The notes beneath the pieces are model-generated. The model was not told the DNA's origin, made no database searches, and saw nothing but the letters and a program-made list of their open reading frames with translations. From Lepidostoma basale (Eukaryota > Arthropoda > Insecta > Trichoptera > Lepidostomatidae): a stretch of 64,000 nucleotides of DNA. The stretch spans positions 341,001 to 405,000 of the forward strand of contig JAHDVF020000223.1 in NCBI GenBank assembly GCA_022606425.2, read 5' to 3'. The position numbers were made by a program, and so were the translations under genes. Positions 21,437 through 33,004 of this stretch are shown here, in pieces (within the stretch, counting starts at the first letter, position 1; each line of letters starts with the position of its first letter).

Positions 21437-24400
21437 GTGAGAAATTTAATCATATATTGCAAACTAATCGCGAATCTGTATTATTGTTGCATTTTCCTCG
21501 CATCTCTTCGATCGTGTTATTTTTATTATTGTATTTTTATCCGAATCGCTTGTTTGTTTGATGTCTTCTAATGACCTTATTTATCTACGGCGTCTCGTTT
21601 AAAACTTGTTCGCAATTCGTGACGATAGATAACAAGTATCATATTTTAATTGCAACGTTTGTGTTTCAGAGATTCTTCGTGATTTTATACCTTACCTAAG
21701 CAATTTTTTATATTCCATTGTTCGTAGATATTTACAATATTTTGCAACGTTTTAAACATTTTTTCCCCTTTTTTATTGTCGCACTAGTCAAAACCAAACA
21801 AATCACAAAGAATAATCTGTTATCAAATGTTGTTCCCTTGCAAATATTTGTTTTATTTTTAATGGATTCAATTATTCTAGCATCAAAATGAAAAATATGT
21901 AAACTTACAAAAGAAACATCATCCCAAGAATATGATTGATTAATATTTAATATTAGTGAAAACATCACTTTTTTAATATTAGATACTTGAATTAGTCTTG
22001 GCCTTTATCTAAAACATGGTGTCATGTTATCCGTTCGATGTGTTGGCCTCTGGCAATTAGATATTTTTATAGGTCTATATGTCAGCTCTCAAACAGAACA
22101 TAACATATTTATTGCAAATATAAACAACAATTGTTTTGGTAGTGTTGAAATTGTCCGAATTTGGGCCGAAAAAGCTCCATTTGCGAAAAGTATTGCTCCA
22201 ATACGTTTTATTAAAGAAAAGTGGGACGAAAACATTGTTTGCTCAGAGAGGTTTATGGGAAGTATGCCCCATCTGAGAGAAACTGCAGATTCTAGTTTGA
22301 ATGATTCAAAGCTGGAGATTTCAATGTGAATGACTAAAAACACATAGTTCAACAAACATTAAATAAATATGTTCAACAAAACTAATTTCAGTACGTTTGT
22401 GCTATTTTTCTTTGCGTTTGATTCAATGATCAATTGCGAATCTTTATAAATGTTTGTATTTTATGTTTGCGTTATTGTTTTATTCAAAGTGTTTTGCAAA
22501 ATTTTGATTGTTTAGCGATAACATAATCATCAAAAATTCCAACTAATTGTTGTAGAAATAAATATTCCCCATAAAAGTGTTTATTTCTGAACAACATTTT
22601 TTGTTGAAGTTTTTGCTGCGAGTTTATTTGATTTCCTTATGGAAAACTTTTTTTGATTCCAGCCCAAAACAAATTTGAACAGAAGGCGCAGCAAATGAAG
22701 AAAGATTCATTGAGCAAGTTTCGCAAGAAGATTGAACAGTCCCTTACAGAGTTTATTCAAAAGGGCGATAAACCATTCTTAGAGTTTGAGCCTATGGATA
22801 GGATTTACCGAAACATTATGTATGTATAAATGTTTTTAAGATTATACATATTCAATTGCTTCTCATTCTTAATAATTCAGTTTAAAATAATATCTCTGAT
22901 TTTTTATATAAAAGGTGAAGTGAATATTTTAGAAATTTATTTGATTATTTTATCTTCTATATATAAATAAATGACTGTGTGTTCGTTCCCTATGCGTTTG
23001 CGCATCGTTCTTTCGATTTAGTTGAAACTTTGTACAGTTGTTGTCGTCAATGTTGGCTTTTCAACCGACATCCTTTGGAGTCGATACAGTACTCCAAGAT
23101 GAATATATTTCAACTTTAAAAATTCAGGTGCTAATATAATATATCATTGCTGTCAATTATAGATTTGTACATTGACAGTACAATTTGAAAATTTAACAAT
23201 TTGACAATTAATGACAGTGTCACTTTTAATCAATGCACAATAGATGGCGCTCTAGAAGAAACATTTTGACTGTTGGCCAATTAATGACTGAGCCATTAAA
23301 GTAAATAGACAAAATATAGTTAATAGACAAATAAAACATTAATAATTGAAAAAGCATTGCAGCGCATGTCGAGAATTAGCTTTTGTTTTATAAAAAGTTT
23401 TTTTTTCTTTCTAGTTACAATGTGGCAGAAGTGGCTGGTTTGATGGCTTGTTCTTTTGGTGAAGATGAAGTAGATAGATACACTGTCATCTATCCCAAAG
23501 ATGCCGGACCCACTGAAGACGAAAGGACTGTTCGTTCGCAAGGGGGCCAATGGAATGCCGCTGTTGCTGTGGAAATGGAAATCCTCGTGAGTTATAATTC
23601 TGGTTTATCTATCGTTTTTATGTCTCATTTGTGTATAATATAAATAAATAAAATAAAATTAAGAATGGATAAACAGCAACCAAAATATTATCAATAGTCA
23701 AATTAATTTATCGTTCAGCCATATTCTTAATTTGTTTCCAGTAAAGTTAGGTAAGTCTTCATAAGCTGGTATTTCCCAACACACCTAATTACATAAAATT
23801 GCATTTCCTAGAAATTTGTAATTATTTGCAACCCATCATACCGCATCTCCCGCGGGGGAGATGAGAGAAAGAGAAGGACGGAGTTTCGCATCGGTTAAAG
23901 TGTGGCGGTCCATTCTTTCTCCCTTCGGTGAGACGGCGTGATAGTTTGTTAGTTAGTTAATTTAGAAATTTGTTATTTCAAAGGTAAACATTTTTTTCGC
24001 TTATCCCTTTCCCTCTCTCACTCCCCGCTCTGACTTTTCCACTGTTTATTATTTTATGTACATGTACATTTTGTGTTTTTGTTAAGTTATTAAGTTACTG
24101 CCCTGATGAATGCCCTGATAATAACCATACAGTAGTTAAATACAAAGTGTTTTATTATTTAATATCTATAAGTTTACAAATTGACATGTCTGATGATTAT
24201 TAATATGTATTATCTTTGAAAACATCATTACAGTCTTCTTCTTCCTCGGCTTTGATCTCTTCACCGCTGGGTATAGACCCCTTCGAAACATAACAAAGGA
24301 ATGGAAGGATACGTTTGTTAGAGTCCTCATACACATACACATGTCGATTGTTCAGATTTCCAAGATGGCTCCTATTTATTATTACAGAGGCAGAGGAAGA

Positions 24401-25598
24401 AGGAACTAGAGGCAGCTGCCGAGTTGGAAGATTTACCCAAGACTCAAATCAAGGACAAGCATCGCAAGAAGTTCATTCCAAATGGAACCCACTACGGAGA
24501 GAAATACACTAATTTATTGACTGAGCCACAAAAGACCAGCACAAATGAAATATACGGCGAAGGTGAGTTTTTATTTATTTGGTTTTTGCTGCAGCAAAAA
24601 CATGCTGTTATAATGTAACTTCTTCTTTCTGCTCGCCTCTTCCAGTTGCTTAGGATTAGATTTTTTATAAATCGTTTGGCACCAGGTGTTTTGGTGGGTT
24701 TCATCTTCTTCCTTATGGTCTTAGAGTCTATATCGGGGATGGCGAACCTTTTTCGCAAATGGGTCAAATTTATAAAAATAGAAATAAAAGTGCTGGCTAG
24801 GGTTATCATAATAATTAAAATCTTGACATATTTTTAATTAGAAGGAAGTCGTTTGCGACCTTTTTTTTTTAGCACACCAGCGACTTCCGGCCAGTAGAAT
24901 TCGGCAGCAACCAATCCGATTTTTCGGACTACTGACCAGAAGTCGCTGATGAGCAAAAAAAAAAGTACACTGAAGAAAAATATCCCTGAAAACGCCCCAG
25001 AATTGGTATCGATCATTTTTTTTGCTTATTTCGAAATTGACTGTCCAAGTTCACGAATGACCAAAATATATTTAAAAAAAAAAATCAATTATATCTCTGC
25101 TGACATTTTTTTTGAATTCACGACTTCCAATTCGAACAGCGAGCCATTGAGCTACCGCCATTTTTTTGAGAGTCATCGCTAACTCGCTCACCAAGGTGAA
25201 TCATTTCAAAAAGTGAGTCAGATAATTTCTCCAGTGGGTCACGTAATTTCTCCCCCTCGGGTCCGTCTTTGCCATCCTTGGCCTACATACATGTCTTTCC
25301 AGACATTTGTTAGTCAGGTGGTTTGGTGTCTTCCTCTCCCTTTTTAGAAGCCACGGAGAGATACTATTTCACAACTTCAAGCATAAGTCAATCTCTTCAA
25401 ATGATGTTCCTTAAGCTTCTGATAATTTGTATTTTTTTCTCTCTAATGTTTTCAGTTCCAAGTCGTCTGAAACGTGATCATCGCTCAATCGAACAAACAA
25501 TGATGGACATCAAGGCCAAGCGCTCCCGCGGACACGGCCCCTGCACATCGCAGGGTTCTTCAGAACACCACGATGCCAACAGCAACTCTTCCTTGTAA
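21364..25598 (+). CDS. Spag7: SPAG7-like R3H-domain protein, complete
   Basis: Complete five-exon gene: 21364-21436, 22663-22819, 23415-23586, 24388-24562 and 25456-25598, joined in phase to 239 residues (vertebrate SPAG7 is slightly shorter). The start MSFNLLDSILNSMNAPPPK matches the family's short conserved N-terminus, so the ATG at 21364 is well supported. A basic helix (FEQKAQQMKKDSLSKFRKKI) leads into an R3H-type nucleic-acid-binding domain, with FEPMDRIYRNIIYNVAEVAG then SFGEDEVDRYTVIYPKD. The C-terminal conserved box is RSIEQTMMDIKAKRSR. The R3H fold suggests binding of single-stranded nucleic acid; the cellular role is not evident from sequence. Introns hold an inverted-repeat element and LINE/SINE scraps. 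Convergent with TMC, divergent from PGRP. Confidence 0.93.
22663..22819 (+). CDS. Spag7: SPAG7 exon 2
   Basis: Acceptor TTGATTCCAG; donor ATTAT|GTATGT. Encodes the basic helix and the start of the R3H domain (SLTEFIQKGDKPFLEFEPMD). Confidence 0.93.
23415..23586 (+). CDS. Spag7: SPAG7 exon 3
   Basis: Acceptor TTTCTTTCTAG; donor CTC|GTGAGT. Encodes YNVAEVAGLMACSFGEDEVD and RYTVIYPKDAGPTEDER, the best conserved part of the protein. Confidence 0.95.
23826..23965 (+). mobile_element. Short element with LINE family A tail
   Basis: About 135 bp starting CAACCCATCATACCGCATCT and ending in the family A terminus (GGCGGTCCATTCTTTCT.. GACGGCGTGATAGTTTGTTA). A second copy with the same non-LINE head lies at 47187-47325. 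Likely a SINE using the LINE's 3' end. Sits in SPAG7 intron 3. Confidence 0.6.
24388..24562 (+). CDS. Spag7: SPAG7 exon 4
   Basis: Acceptor TATTACAG; donor GAAG|GTGAGT. Starts RQRKKELEAAAELEDLPKTQ and includes GTHYGEKYTNLL, corresponding to the family's DKYSHLI-like region. Confidence 0.92.
24730..25285. repeat. Possible hAT-like element in SPAG7 intron 4
   Basis: GGGGATGGCGAAC.. near 24736 is roughly mirrored by TTTGCCATCCTTGGCC near 25269. Inside, GCACACCAGCGACTTC (24871) faces GAAGTCGCTGATGAGC (24940) as a tight inverted repeat. Ends are imprecise. Confidence 0.35.
25456..25598 (+). CDS. Spag7: SPAG7 exon 5 and stop
   Basis: Acceptor ATGTTTTCAG; stop TAA 25596-25598. Encodes VPSRLKRDHRSIEQTMMDIK, AKRSRG, then a low-complexity Ser/His/Asn tail. 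A downstream AATAAA is at 26141. Confidence 0.93.
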
Positions 25599-25703
25599 AT
25601 CGTCTCCGTGTGATTAGCCATTTGTATTATTTTTGTAACCAAATATTTTTATCAGGCGTAATATAATTGTTGATTATTTTCATAGTAGGATTTTAATTCC
25701 TAA

Positions 25704-25871
25704 GGGTACGGCCATACCGGAGTGCCAGAGTAGGAGTCAAGATACAGATGGCTTGTGATCACGCACTGTGGAGCGAAGCGAATAGTTTGACCGGTCCCAT
25801 TGTACGCCATACGCTGGTTCGCCAGGTGTTCATCTTGACTCCGACTCTGGCACTCCAGTGTGGCCGTACTC
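25704..25871. mobile_element. PIF/Harbinger-like MITE downstream of SPAG7
   Basis: 168 bp with about 41-bp inverted ends (GGGTACGGCCATACCGGAGT / ACTCCAGTGTGGCCGTACTC), four or five mismatches. Both sides carry TAA (25701-25703 and 25872-25874), the three-base target typical of PIF/Harbinger. It lies 106 bp past the SPAG7 stop and so may be in the 3' UTR. Confidence 0.75.
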
Positions 25872-25879
25872 TAATTGTT

Positions 25880-26190
25880 TTCAATTAGTTAAGATTATTT
25901 TGTATAAGAATCAATGTGTTGTTTATTTTTTTATATTTAAATTATCTCACCATCCTTATTTGTCAATTACTTTTTTATTTGAAGACTCTTTGTATTTCAC
26001 AGTTTTTACAATACAAAGGGTTTTTATGAATGCAAAATATATTAGATTTTTTTTTTAAAAGAGGAAACGGCAATCTATATTTCTTAATTTGTCTTGCCAA
26101 CATAATCCTAATATAGGGTTGGAAAATCCTTTCATAAAATAATAAATGTGCCAATGACAGTTATAATTTCCACCTGTAGCATAATAGTTT
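25880..26190. other. SPAG7 3' flank
   Basis: AT-rich; AATAAA at 26141-26146 is a candidate poly(A) signal. Nothing else recognised. Confidence 0.4.
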
Positions 26191-26194
26191 TCTT

Positions 26195-26540
26195 CTTCTT
26201 CCTTGCTATAGACCTATGTGGTCTGTTCTCCAGAGGGTTGCTCCTTCTGTGATGGATTCCCAGCTATCCTTCCATCTTTTTATAGGTCTTCTGTGAGGAT
26301 GAGTTCTGCGAGATTGATTATGAAGTGCAATATAGGGGAGTCTGGTGGTGTCCATTCTTTGGACATGACTGACCAGTCCTCCTTTCGCTGTCTACTCCAT
26401 CATATAACATCGTCAATCTCACATATCTCTTATTCTGGTCTCCCTCACATGATCTCTTAATGTCTTGCCTGCTATCGTCCTCGGTATTTTCATCTCGGAA
26501 GTCCTCAAAACTTGTTTGGTTGTGTCTGCCCTTGCTGCAA
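26195..26540 (-). mobile_element. LINE fragment (family B)
   Basis: Antisense to the family B C-terminus: reads back as a degraded series matching 45190-45500, including SKEWTPPDSPILH-like and EICEIDDV-type codons. 5'-truncated. Confidence 0.65.
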
Positions 26541-27054
26541 TATAATATTTTATATTATTGGTCTTCCACATGCTTTCTAAATTCTCATCTCACTCTCAAT
26601 GATCATGTCATTATTTTTCCATATTATTGATTTTAGAGCACCAGAGAAGCAGCTGCCTTGATTTGGGCTTGTTTTTCTTCACATAGATCAACTTCTTCAC
26701 TGAGGTCTATGCCTATGCCCAGGTCTATGATTTAACTTTGTGTCTATGCCTAATTATCTCATAATAATAATAGTAATTAGGCTAATTTGTATAACTACAT
26801 TTTCGTGAGTAACTCACCTCAACAGCGCTTTGTCCATGATTGCTACAGCATGAGAGCATAATTGAGTAACTTACTGCAATAGAACATTTCTTATTTTGAA
26901 AAATGAACTTCTTTACGTATAGTTTCATATGTTAATTTCTTATCCATTAATACTGATTTCAGTGAACACGTTTATTTTCATTTCATTTATTTTTTTATTT
27001 TATTTAAATATATCCAATGCGAACACGAAGTTAAATCATGATTGTGTTTATGTA

Positions 27055-27525
27055 TTGGGTGTTTCGGAAAGTTCGGTCTTTTTTTTTTGTATGAAAGTCG
27101 CATTTATTTGAAAGGTAAAATAAAAAAACACATCTTCTATTATTTTCCATCTTAGCCACTACTTTTCCTATCTTTCTGGCAATAGATTCGTAAATTCCAA
27201 TTCCATCTTCGAAAAGAAGCCTCGTCTTTTCGAGGTAATACAGGCATCGACCCGATTCTTGACATCAGCATATGAATGGAAGTGCTGCTCTTATAAGGTA
27301 TGCGTGATAGATCTGAACAACTGGTAGTCCGATGGTGCCAAGTCTGGTGAATAAGGCGACCTTTTAAGGAGCTAAAATAAATGTGTGAATGACAAACATG
27401 TGCGTAATAAACTTAATTGACAGATGCTCAGGCTTTCTAAAAAAAAAATACCCGACTGATTTTACGGCTTGAAGCAGCCAGAGACCTCTGTTGTAAAACG
27501 AACCAAATTTTCCGAAACACCTAAT
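27055..27525 (-). mobile_element. Deleted mariner, about 470 bp
   Basis: Ends TTGGGTGTTTCGGAAAGTTC and, inverted, TTAGGTGTTTCGGAAAATTT, both next to TA (27053-27054, 27526-27527). The minus strand retains PYSPDLAPSDY near 27345-27312, the mariner box holding the last catalytic aspartate; most of the gene is deleted. Confidence 0.75.
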
Positions 27526-27529
27526 ATAT

Positions 27530-28140
27530 TTTTATAAAAATTAGTGCATTCAAAATCCCCCTAATGTTTAAATAGCTTTTGATTTTTTTTAATACCTTTG
27601 TTTTATCGAAATTTCTATCACTCTGAATTTTTATAACTATGTTTAGCAGTATATTTTTTGGTTGTTTTAAAATATTTTAGTTGTAGAGTTTTTCTAAAAA
27701 AAATTTAAATCAGTGAATTTACCTGTTTATGAGAATATGTAACATGAATATGAGTTTAGTTTATATTCGGGTCGAGAATTACACATTTACATCCAATCAA
27801 ATGATGAAAACTTATTTATTTCAAGTGTTTTTCTCCCCGGTTGTTTTATTATAATGTAGTTAGAGAATTAATTGTACAAAACTATTATAGTCAATTAGTA
27901 TTAATTTGTTTCCGTAATATTAAGATTTATATTTCTGGATTCGAAATATTTCATTAAAATTTTGGTGTATTTCAGTTTGTACATCAGATTCTCGTGTATG
28001 TGATGATTACGAAATACTTTTTTGAAAAGAATAAAAATAATTCAATTCTCTCAAAATAAAAGTCTTTTATTTTTAACATTTGCAACTTCTTTTCAGTGTT
28101 ACTCTTCGATCTAGGTAAAGTTGTTTAAAAATACGAGATT
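27530..28140. other. AT-rich stretch, nothing recognised
   Basis: No open frame, no terminal repeats. Several poly-T runs. Confidence 0.4.
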
Positions 28141-28144
28141 ATCT

Positions 28145-28295
28145 AACTAACTTACCATCACGCCTTCTCTCCAAAGGGGTAGGCAAAAAGAATGGACTGC
28201 AACACTTTTCTTTCCTGACGTATTTTTCTTGTTTCTCAACATTCATACATCGTATCATGTACGCCGGTCGATTTCTGTGAAAAATGCTTCTTTGA
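28145..28295 (-). mobile_element. LINE family A 3' end
   Basis: CTAACTAACTTACCATCACG, then CCTTCTCTCCAAAGGGGTAG, is the complement of the family A terminus; 150 bp, truncated. Confidence 0.65.
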
Positions 28296-28631
28296 GATCC
28301 AAATCATTAGAGATTTAAATCATTGTCATACACATCAGTGTCTACCATTATGAGAAGAGGTGGATAGCCCAATATCCTATACTATCTATATGCGTGAATA
28401 CGGCTAGATTGAAGTCTTTTTGCGGTAAAACTGAAAATAATGCGAAACCCTAAAATAATGTCTACAAGAAGTGACCGATAACAATGAAATTTTCATAACA
28501 CAATATCATTTCCTACAAAATATAAGATTGATGAATGATTTGCTATTAAAGTTGCAAAAGCAAAGAAATGTTGCAATTATGAAATTTACCTAGCTTACAA
28601 GACAAATCTGAAATCATGTAAATACATAATA

Positions 28632-29919
28632 TTAGGTGTATAAATTTGCTTCCGCCGTTTTGCAATATATGGCAGTAGCGGTAAGTGGTAGTTGGAATAA
28701 ATAGATCATAGATGTCATACAATAAGCTAAAGTATTTGTAAACATAACGCCATCGAAATATTACTCGATTTGTGTCTGCATCATAAAGTTATTCCCGATT
28801 AAACATGTCAGCTTACGAGCCAAATTCTCGTCATTTGCGGGAGGTTTTAATTTTATGCTTTAATATGAAGAAATCTGCGGCTGAGGCTCATCGAATGCTC
28901 TCAAATACCTATGGTGAGGCCGCTATTAGTGAAAGAACGTGCCGAGAGTGGTTTCAACGCTTCAAGAACGGTGATTTTAACGTCGAAGACCAGCATGGCG
29001 GTGGAAGAGAGAAGGTTTTCGAAGATGCAGAATTGGAGGCATTACTTGATCAAGACTCGTGTCAAACGCAACAAGAATTGGCAGGATCATTGGGAGTGAC
29101 GCAACCAGCCATTTCAAAACGCCTGAAAGTAATGGGAATGATTCAGAAACAAGGAAATTGGGTGCCGTACGAGTTGAAGCCGAGAGATGTTGAACGGCGT
29201 TTGTGTGTTTGTGAACAGCTGCTTGCAAGGCAAAGACGGAAGGGATTTCTGCATCGCATTGTGACTGGGGACGAGAAATGGGTTCATTACGATAATCCCA
29301 AGCGCAGAAAATCATGGGGATATCCCGGCCATGCTTCCACGTCGACGGCCAAACCGAATATTCACGGTTCCAAGGTTATGCTCAGTATTTGGTGGGACCA
29401 GCTCGGCGTAGTGTATTATGAGTTGTTAAAACCGACTGAAACAATCACAGGCGATCGTTATCGAACGCAATTAATGCGTTTGAGCCGAGCATTGAAAGAC
29501 AAACGGCCGCAATACAACGAGAGACATGATAAAGTGATTTTACAGCATGACAATACTCGACCCCATGTTGCGAAAGTGGTCAAGACATACTTGGAAACTT
29601 TGAAATGGGAAGTCCTACCCCACCCGCCGTATTCTCCAGACGTTGCTCCCTCGGACTATCACTTGTTTCGATCAATGGCACACGGCCTAGCTGACCAGCA
29701 CTTCCGGTCTTATGAAGAAGTCAAAAATTGGATCGATTCGTGGATCGCTTCAAAAGATGACCAGTTTTTTCAACGCGGGATTCGTATGCTGCCCGAAAGA
29801 TGGGAGAAAGTAGTGGCCAGCAATGGACAATACTTTAAATCATAAATGTATAACCAGTTTTTTACGATAAAGCCTCGAATTTCGGAAAAAAAACGGCGGA
29901 AGCAAATTTATACACCTAA
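28632..29919 (+). mobile_element. Intact mariner transposon
   Basis: 1288 bp with perfect 30-bp inverted ends (TTAGGTGTATAAATTTGCTT.. through CCGCCGTTTT) and a TA duplication on each side (28630-28631, 29920-29921). It contains one uninterrupted 346-codon transposase at normal spacing from the ends. End sequence (.AGGTGTA.AA.T) and protein resemble the mauritiana-type mariners. It lies between the convergent SPAG7 and TMC genes. Confidence 0.95.
28805..29845 (+). CDS. Mariner transposase, full length
   Basis: 346 residues, the usual mariner length. It cuts the element at its ends and inserts it at TA. The N-terminal half is a pair of helix-turn-helix domains that bind the terminal repeats (ERTCREWFQRFKNGDFNVED and GVTQPAISKRLKVMG), followed by the linker box WVPYEL. 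The catalytic core shows the DD34D triad: D in TGDEKW (about residue 155), D in LQHDNTRPH (about 248), and D in the box PPYSPDVAPSDYH (about 283). The C-terminal RWEKVVASNGQYF is also typical. The start MSAYEPNSRH is 173 bp inside the left end. No stop, frameshift or missing catalytic residue was seen, so it may still be functional. Confidence 0.95.
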   Translation: MSAYEPNSRHLREVLILCFNMKKSAAEAHRMLSNTYGEAAISERTCREWFQRFKNGDFNVEDQHGGGREKVFEDAELEALLDQDSCQTQQELAGSLGVTQPAISKRLKVMGMIQKQGNWVPYELKPRDVERRLCVCEQLLARQRRKGFLHRIVTGDEKWVHYDNPKRRKSWGYPGHASTSTAKPNIHGSKVMLSIWWDQLGVVYYELLKPTETITGDRYRTQLMRLSRALKDKRPQYNERHDKVILQHDNTRPHVAKVVKTYLETLKWEVLPHPPYSPDVAPSDYHLFRSMAHGLADQHFRSYEEVKNWIDSWIASKDDQFFQRGIRMLPERWEKVVASNGQYFKS

Positions 29920-29924
29920 TACAT

Positions 29925-30770
29925 AATAATGAAATAAAAATGTGACATACCAGTTAAACAATATATTTTAAACTTATCGGGAATCATTGAAATCCAAAAG
30001 ACGAAATAAATACATTGAAAATATCCACATTTTAAATCGCAATTCAAAATTCAAATGTAAAGACAAAATACATTGTAAACTCTTTGCATCGGTGCGTAGC
30101 TGGCTTCATGGCATTGCGGAAAATAAACGCAACATATTGGACAGGTGAATTTTATGAGAGAGCTCTATCTGCATTTTGCTCAAATCTATGATTTAAGCTT
30201 TCAAAATTTTGCCCACAGATGTCTCTATTTAAGTCAATTTTAAAAGTAAATAAAATATGTAATATTTATTCTTATTATATGTTTATAATTAATAAATAAG
30301 TAACAATTTGTGAAGTTAACATGGAAAACAATTATAACTGTTTTTTTACGGGTAACACAACAAAATTTTGCGATTAAAGAGCTTTAAATTAAATGATGAT
30401 TCCAATTGCGTCTTTATCATTGTAACGTCATCAGCTTTCTCGCGTATAAATACCCAACTGGAAATGTTTTTCAAATAATTTCTAATCACTTGACTTACTT
30501 CATTACAGTATAGCGTGTTTGAGGTATTTTGGTTGTATTCTGAGGATATATATTATTACATACTGTGAGGGTCTGTTTCAAATAATTACCACGTTCCGCT
30601 ATTTTCTTTATGCTAATCATTTCGTTCGCATTAAGTTCATTGAATTGCCGTCTTCCCATTTTGTTTTGTTGATTTCTCTCTGTGTCACATAAAATACCTT
30701 GAACTAGGTTTGTTCATCGAGGTCACGTGTACGTAAACAAGGGACGACAAATAAAAAAGTTTAGTATTAT
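29925..30770. other. Non-coding stretch, nothing recognised
   Basis: AT-rich, no credible coding sequence or element ends. Confidence 0.4.
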
Positions 30771-30774
30771 TTTA

Positions 30775-31200
30775 TAACCATTTTTCTTTAGAGGGGTAGG
30801 CAGATGGACTGCCATACTGCTCTGTCCTGACATAACTATCGAGGTTCCTCTACATACACGGTAATATGCATGCTCGTCGATTTTTTCGACTTCGAGTGTG
30901 GTCGTCTTTTAATAATGTATTTATTTGCCATGCTTTCCTCGGCCATCCTCGGCTTCTTTTTCCACTCACACTGCTAATTTAAAAAATTTGAACCATACTT
31001 TCTTTAACTGTTCGTTCCATATGTCCAAACCATCTCAAGGAGACTTTTCTAATTTTACATATCATGCTATCATCTGCCTTACATTTTTTCTTATTTTGTC
31101 GTTTGATATTCAATCATATGTTATATTGTTTTCCTCCACATTCTTCTACGTGATTTAATTTATCCTACTTTCATCCTTTTTTTTACCAGCTCCAAGTTTG
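30775..31200 (-). mobile_element. LINE family A 3' end
   Basis: Minus-strand reading gives degraded SILSAYPSKEK-like, RGRPRKAW and GSLRWFGHMER codons; ends with AGCTGGTAAAAAAAAGGATG. 5'-truncated and frameshifted. Confidence 0.65.
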
Positions 31201-31579
31201 ACTTTCATATATCAAGATTGGCATAATATTATAAATTTCTAGTTTGTGATTATTCATTATATAATGGAAGCCATATATTATAATTAAGAATGTTTCTATA
31301 AACAACGTTTATTGTTAACAATATCTATATACATTAAAAAAATCTCTGCAAAACCGATAAAACAATCACGTTTACATTAAAATTTATAATGGAGTTTTTC
31401 AAAATATGAACCAGCAAAACGCAATTGTATTATATTTGTAATCATACCTTCATGATCGGAAAAACGATATACGAGTACAATTAGTTATTATCAGTTTTCA
31501 TTGTTCTCGCGATGATGGTGGTATAAAACCTTCGAAACCCCTGAGATACGATATTCTCTGATGGTGGAGCAGGTGCAGA

Positions 31580-31705
31580 TTTTTTTTGCACTTTCTTTAC
31601 CTCAGGGACCCGTGACTCTTTCCGACTGAATTCTTGCTAGGTATGCTAAGCTACCAATCATTGGAGAGAAGGAGGAATATCCACTAAGAACTTCACTTCT
31701 TCGAC
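31580..31705 (+). repeat. Dispersed repeat, partner of 10540-10720
   Basis: Contains TTGCTAGGTATGCTAAGCTA and GAGAAGGAGGAATATCCACT, also present on the opposite strand at 10620-10680. Confidence 0.4.
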
Positions 31706-31709
31706 AGAA

Positions 31710-31955
31710 AGCACAGTGTTCTTTCCTGACATACTTCTAACGCTTCCTCAACATGCATACATCGTGTCATGCACACACGTCGAATGGAGGAGAGCATCAA
31801 ACATGCCTCTGTGTAAAGAAAAAGGGTCGCGTATGGAATGTGGGAACCACAGAGCTACTAGCGTTTTGAGGATCATTCGTAAAGTCTATGGCAGAATTTT
31901 AATTGAAAGAGTAAAGAAGATGACGAGTGATAGCATTTGATGTGCAAGGCGCCAG
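31710..31955 (+). mobile_element. LINE family A scraps
   Basis: First a terminal piece in minus orientation (31718-31786), then, plus strand, PLCKEKGSRMECGNHRATSV and RKVYGRILIERVKKMTSD (31806-31938), the finger region before the reverse transcriptase active site. Confidence 0.6.
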
Positions 31956-32394
31956 TGGTGGGAGTGAGAGATTCTCTTTATGATCATCCTTTTTCAACGG
32001 GGGCAATATCTGTTGGGGTGTTTTAGTAAAAATAAAACACAGTATCAGTCTTGATATTTGGCCTTTGCCGCATACCTACGTGAAGAGACCAAAATGTTAA
32101 TTTTTTATTAATTAATTCATTTACATACATTTTACTCAGCAGTATTATCCACATACTTATATAATAGTAACGAATTTCATAATACACAATTAGCTTTTGA
32201 CTATACTATTTAATAAAATAAATTAGAAATTACAATTGATCCAGTTTATGCGTTTATATTTCCAATGAATTATCTTAGTCAAAAAGTTCAATCCAGTCTG
32301 GAATGGATGTTATCACATTAATAAAAAAAATGAGTTCGACCTTATTAGTACATTGATTACATCGTGAAGGACAGTCTTCCTCGGACACGAGGGA

Positions 32395-32880
32395 CAGCCG
32401 ATGATGATGACATTGATTACAAAACAGAGTTCTAGTGCCAACCATTACAATATATTTAGAAGTGCATCTTGGAGCTGGGAAGAATAATGAAAATATGATA
32501 AATTCCGTAGAAATTAGATCACTAAGAAGGATGAACTGAAAATCTATATATATAGAACACAGAACGAAAAAATAATATAGATCAGATGAATGCATCTTTA
32601 GTAACATTACGAAAATGATCACTTAGATGGTTTGGACATATGAATGGATGAGTGAATATATAATGCAAATTGTATATAAGCAGTGTGAACGTAAAAATAG
32701 TCAAAGAAGACCGAAAATATATGGCATTATAAATTCAATCGATTACGAAGAGGTGGCCATATCGATGTCTAAAAAGTCTATGAACATGTGTGTCATGATA
32801 TATGAAAATAGCAAAATCTCTAGAGAAATGTAAGTATAAAACAGTACGGCGGTTCATCCAGTCAGCCCACCTCTCTGGTG
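32395..32880 (+). mobile_element. LINE family A, heavily decayed
   Basis: Residual NSVEIRSLRRMN-, RWFGHMNG- and SKKSMNMCVMIYENS-type words in several frames; many stops. Older than the other copies. Confidence 0.45.
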
Positions 32881-33004
32881 AAAGGCAAAACCATAATAGC
32901 TGAACACCAAAATATCGATTATTATGCGTTTTATAAACGAAATGTGTTTTGAAAAGAAAAAAAATATTGGATTTTCCCCTTAGGATGCAGGTTATCTTTA
33001 AATG

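Noticed and set aside
22024..22329. 101-codon open frame in SPAG7 intron 1
   Set aside because: Not recognised, AT-rich codons, no splice-site support, and lies between two well-defined exons.
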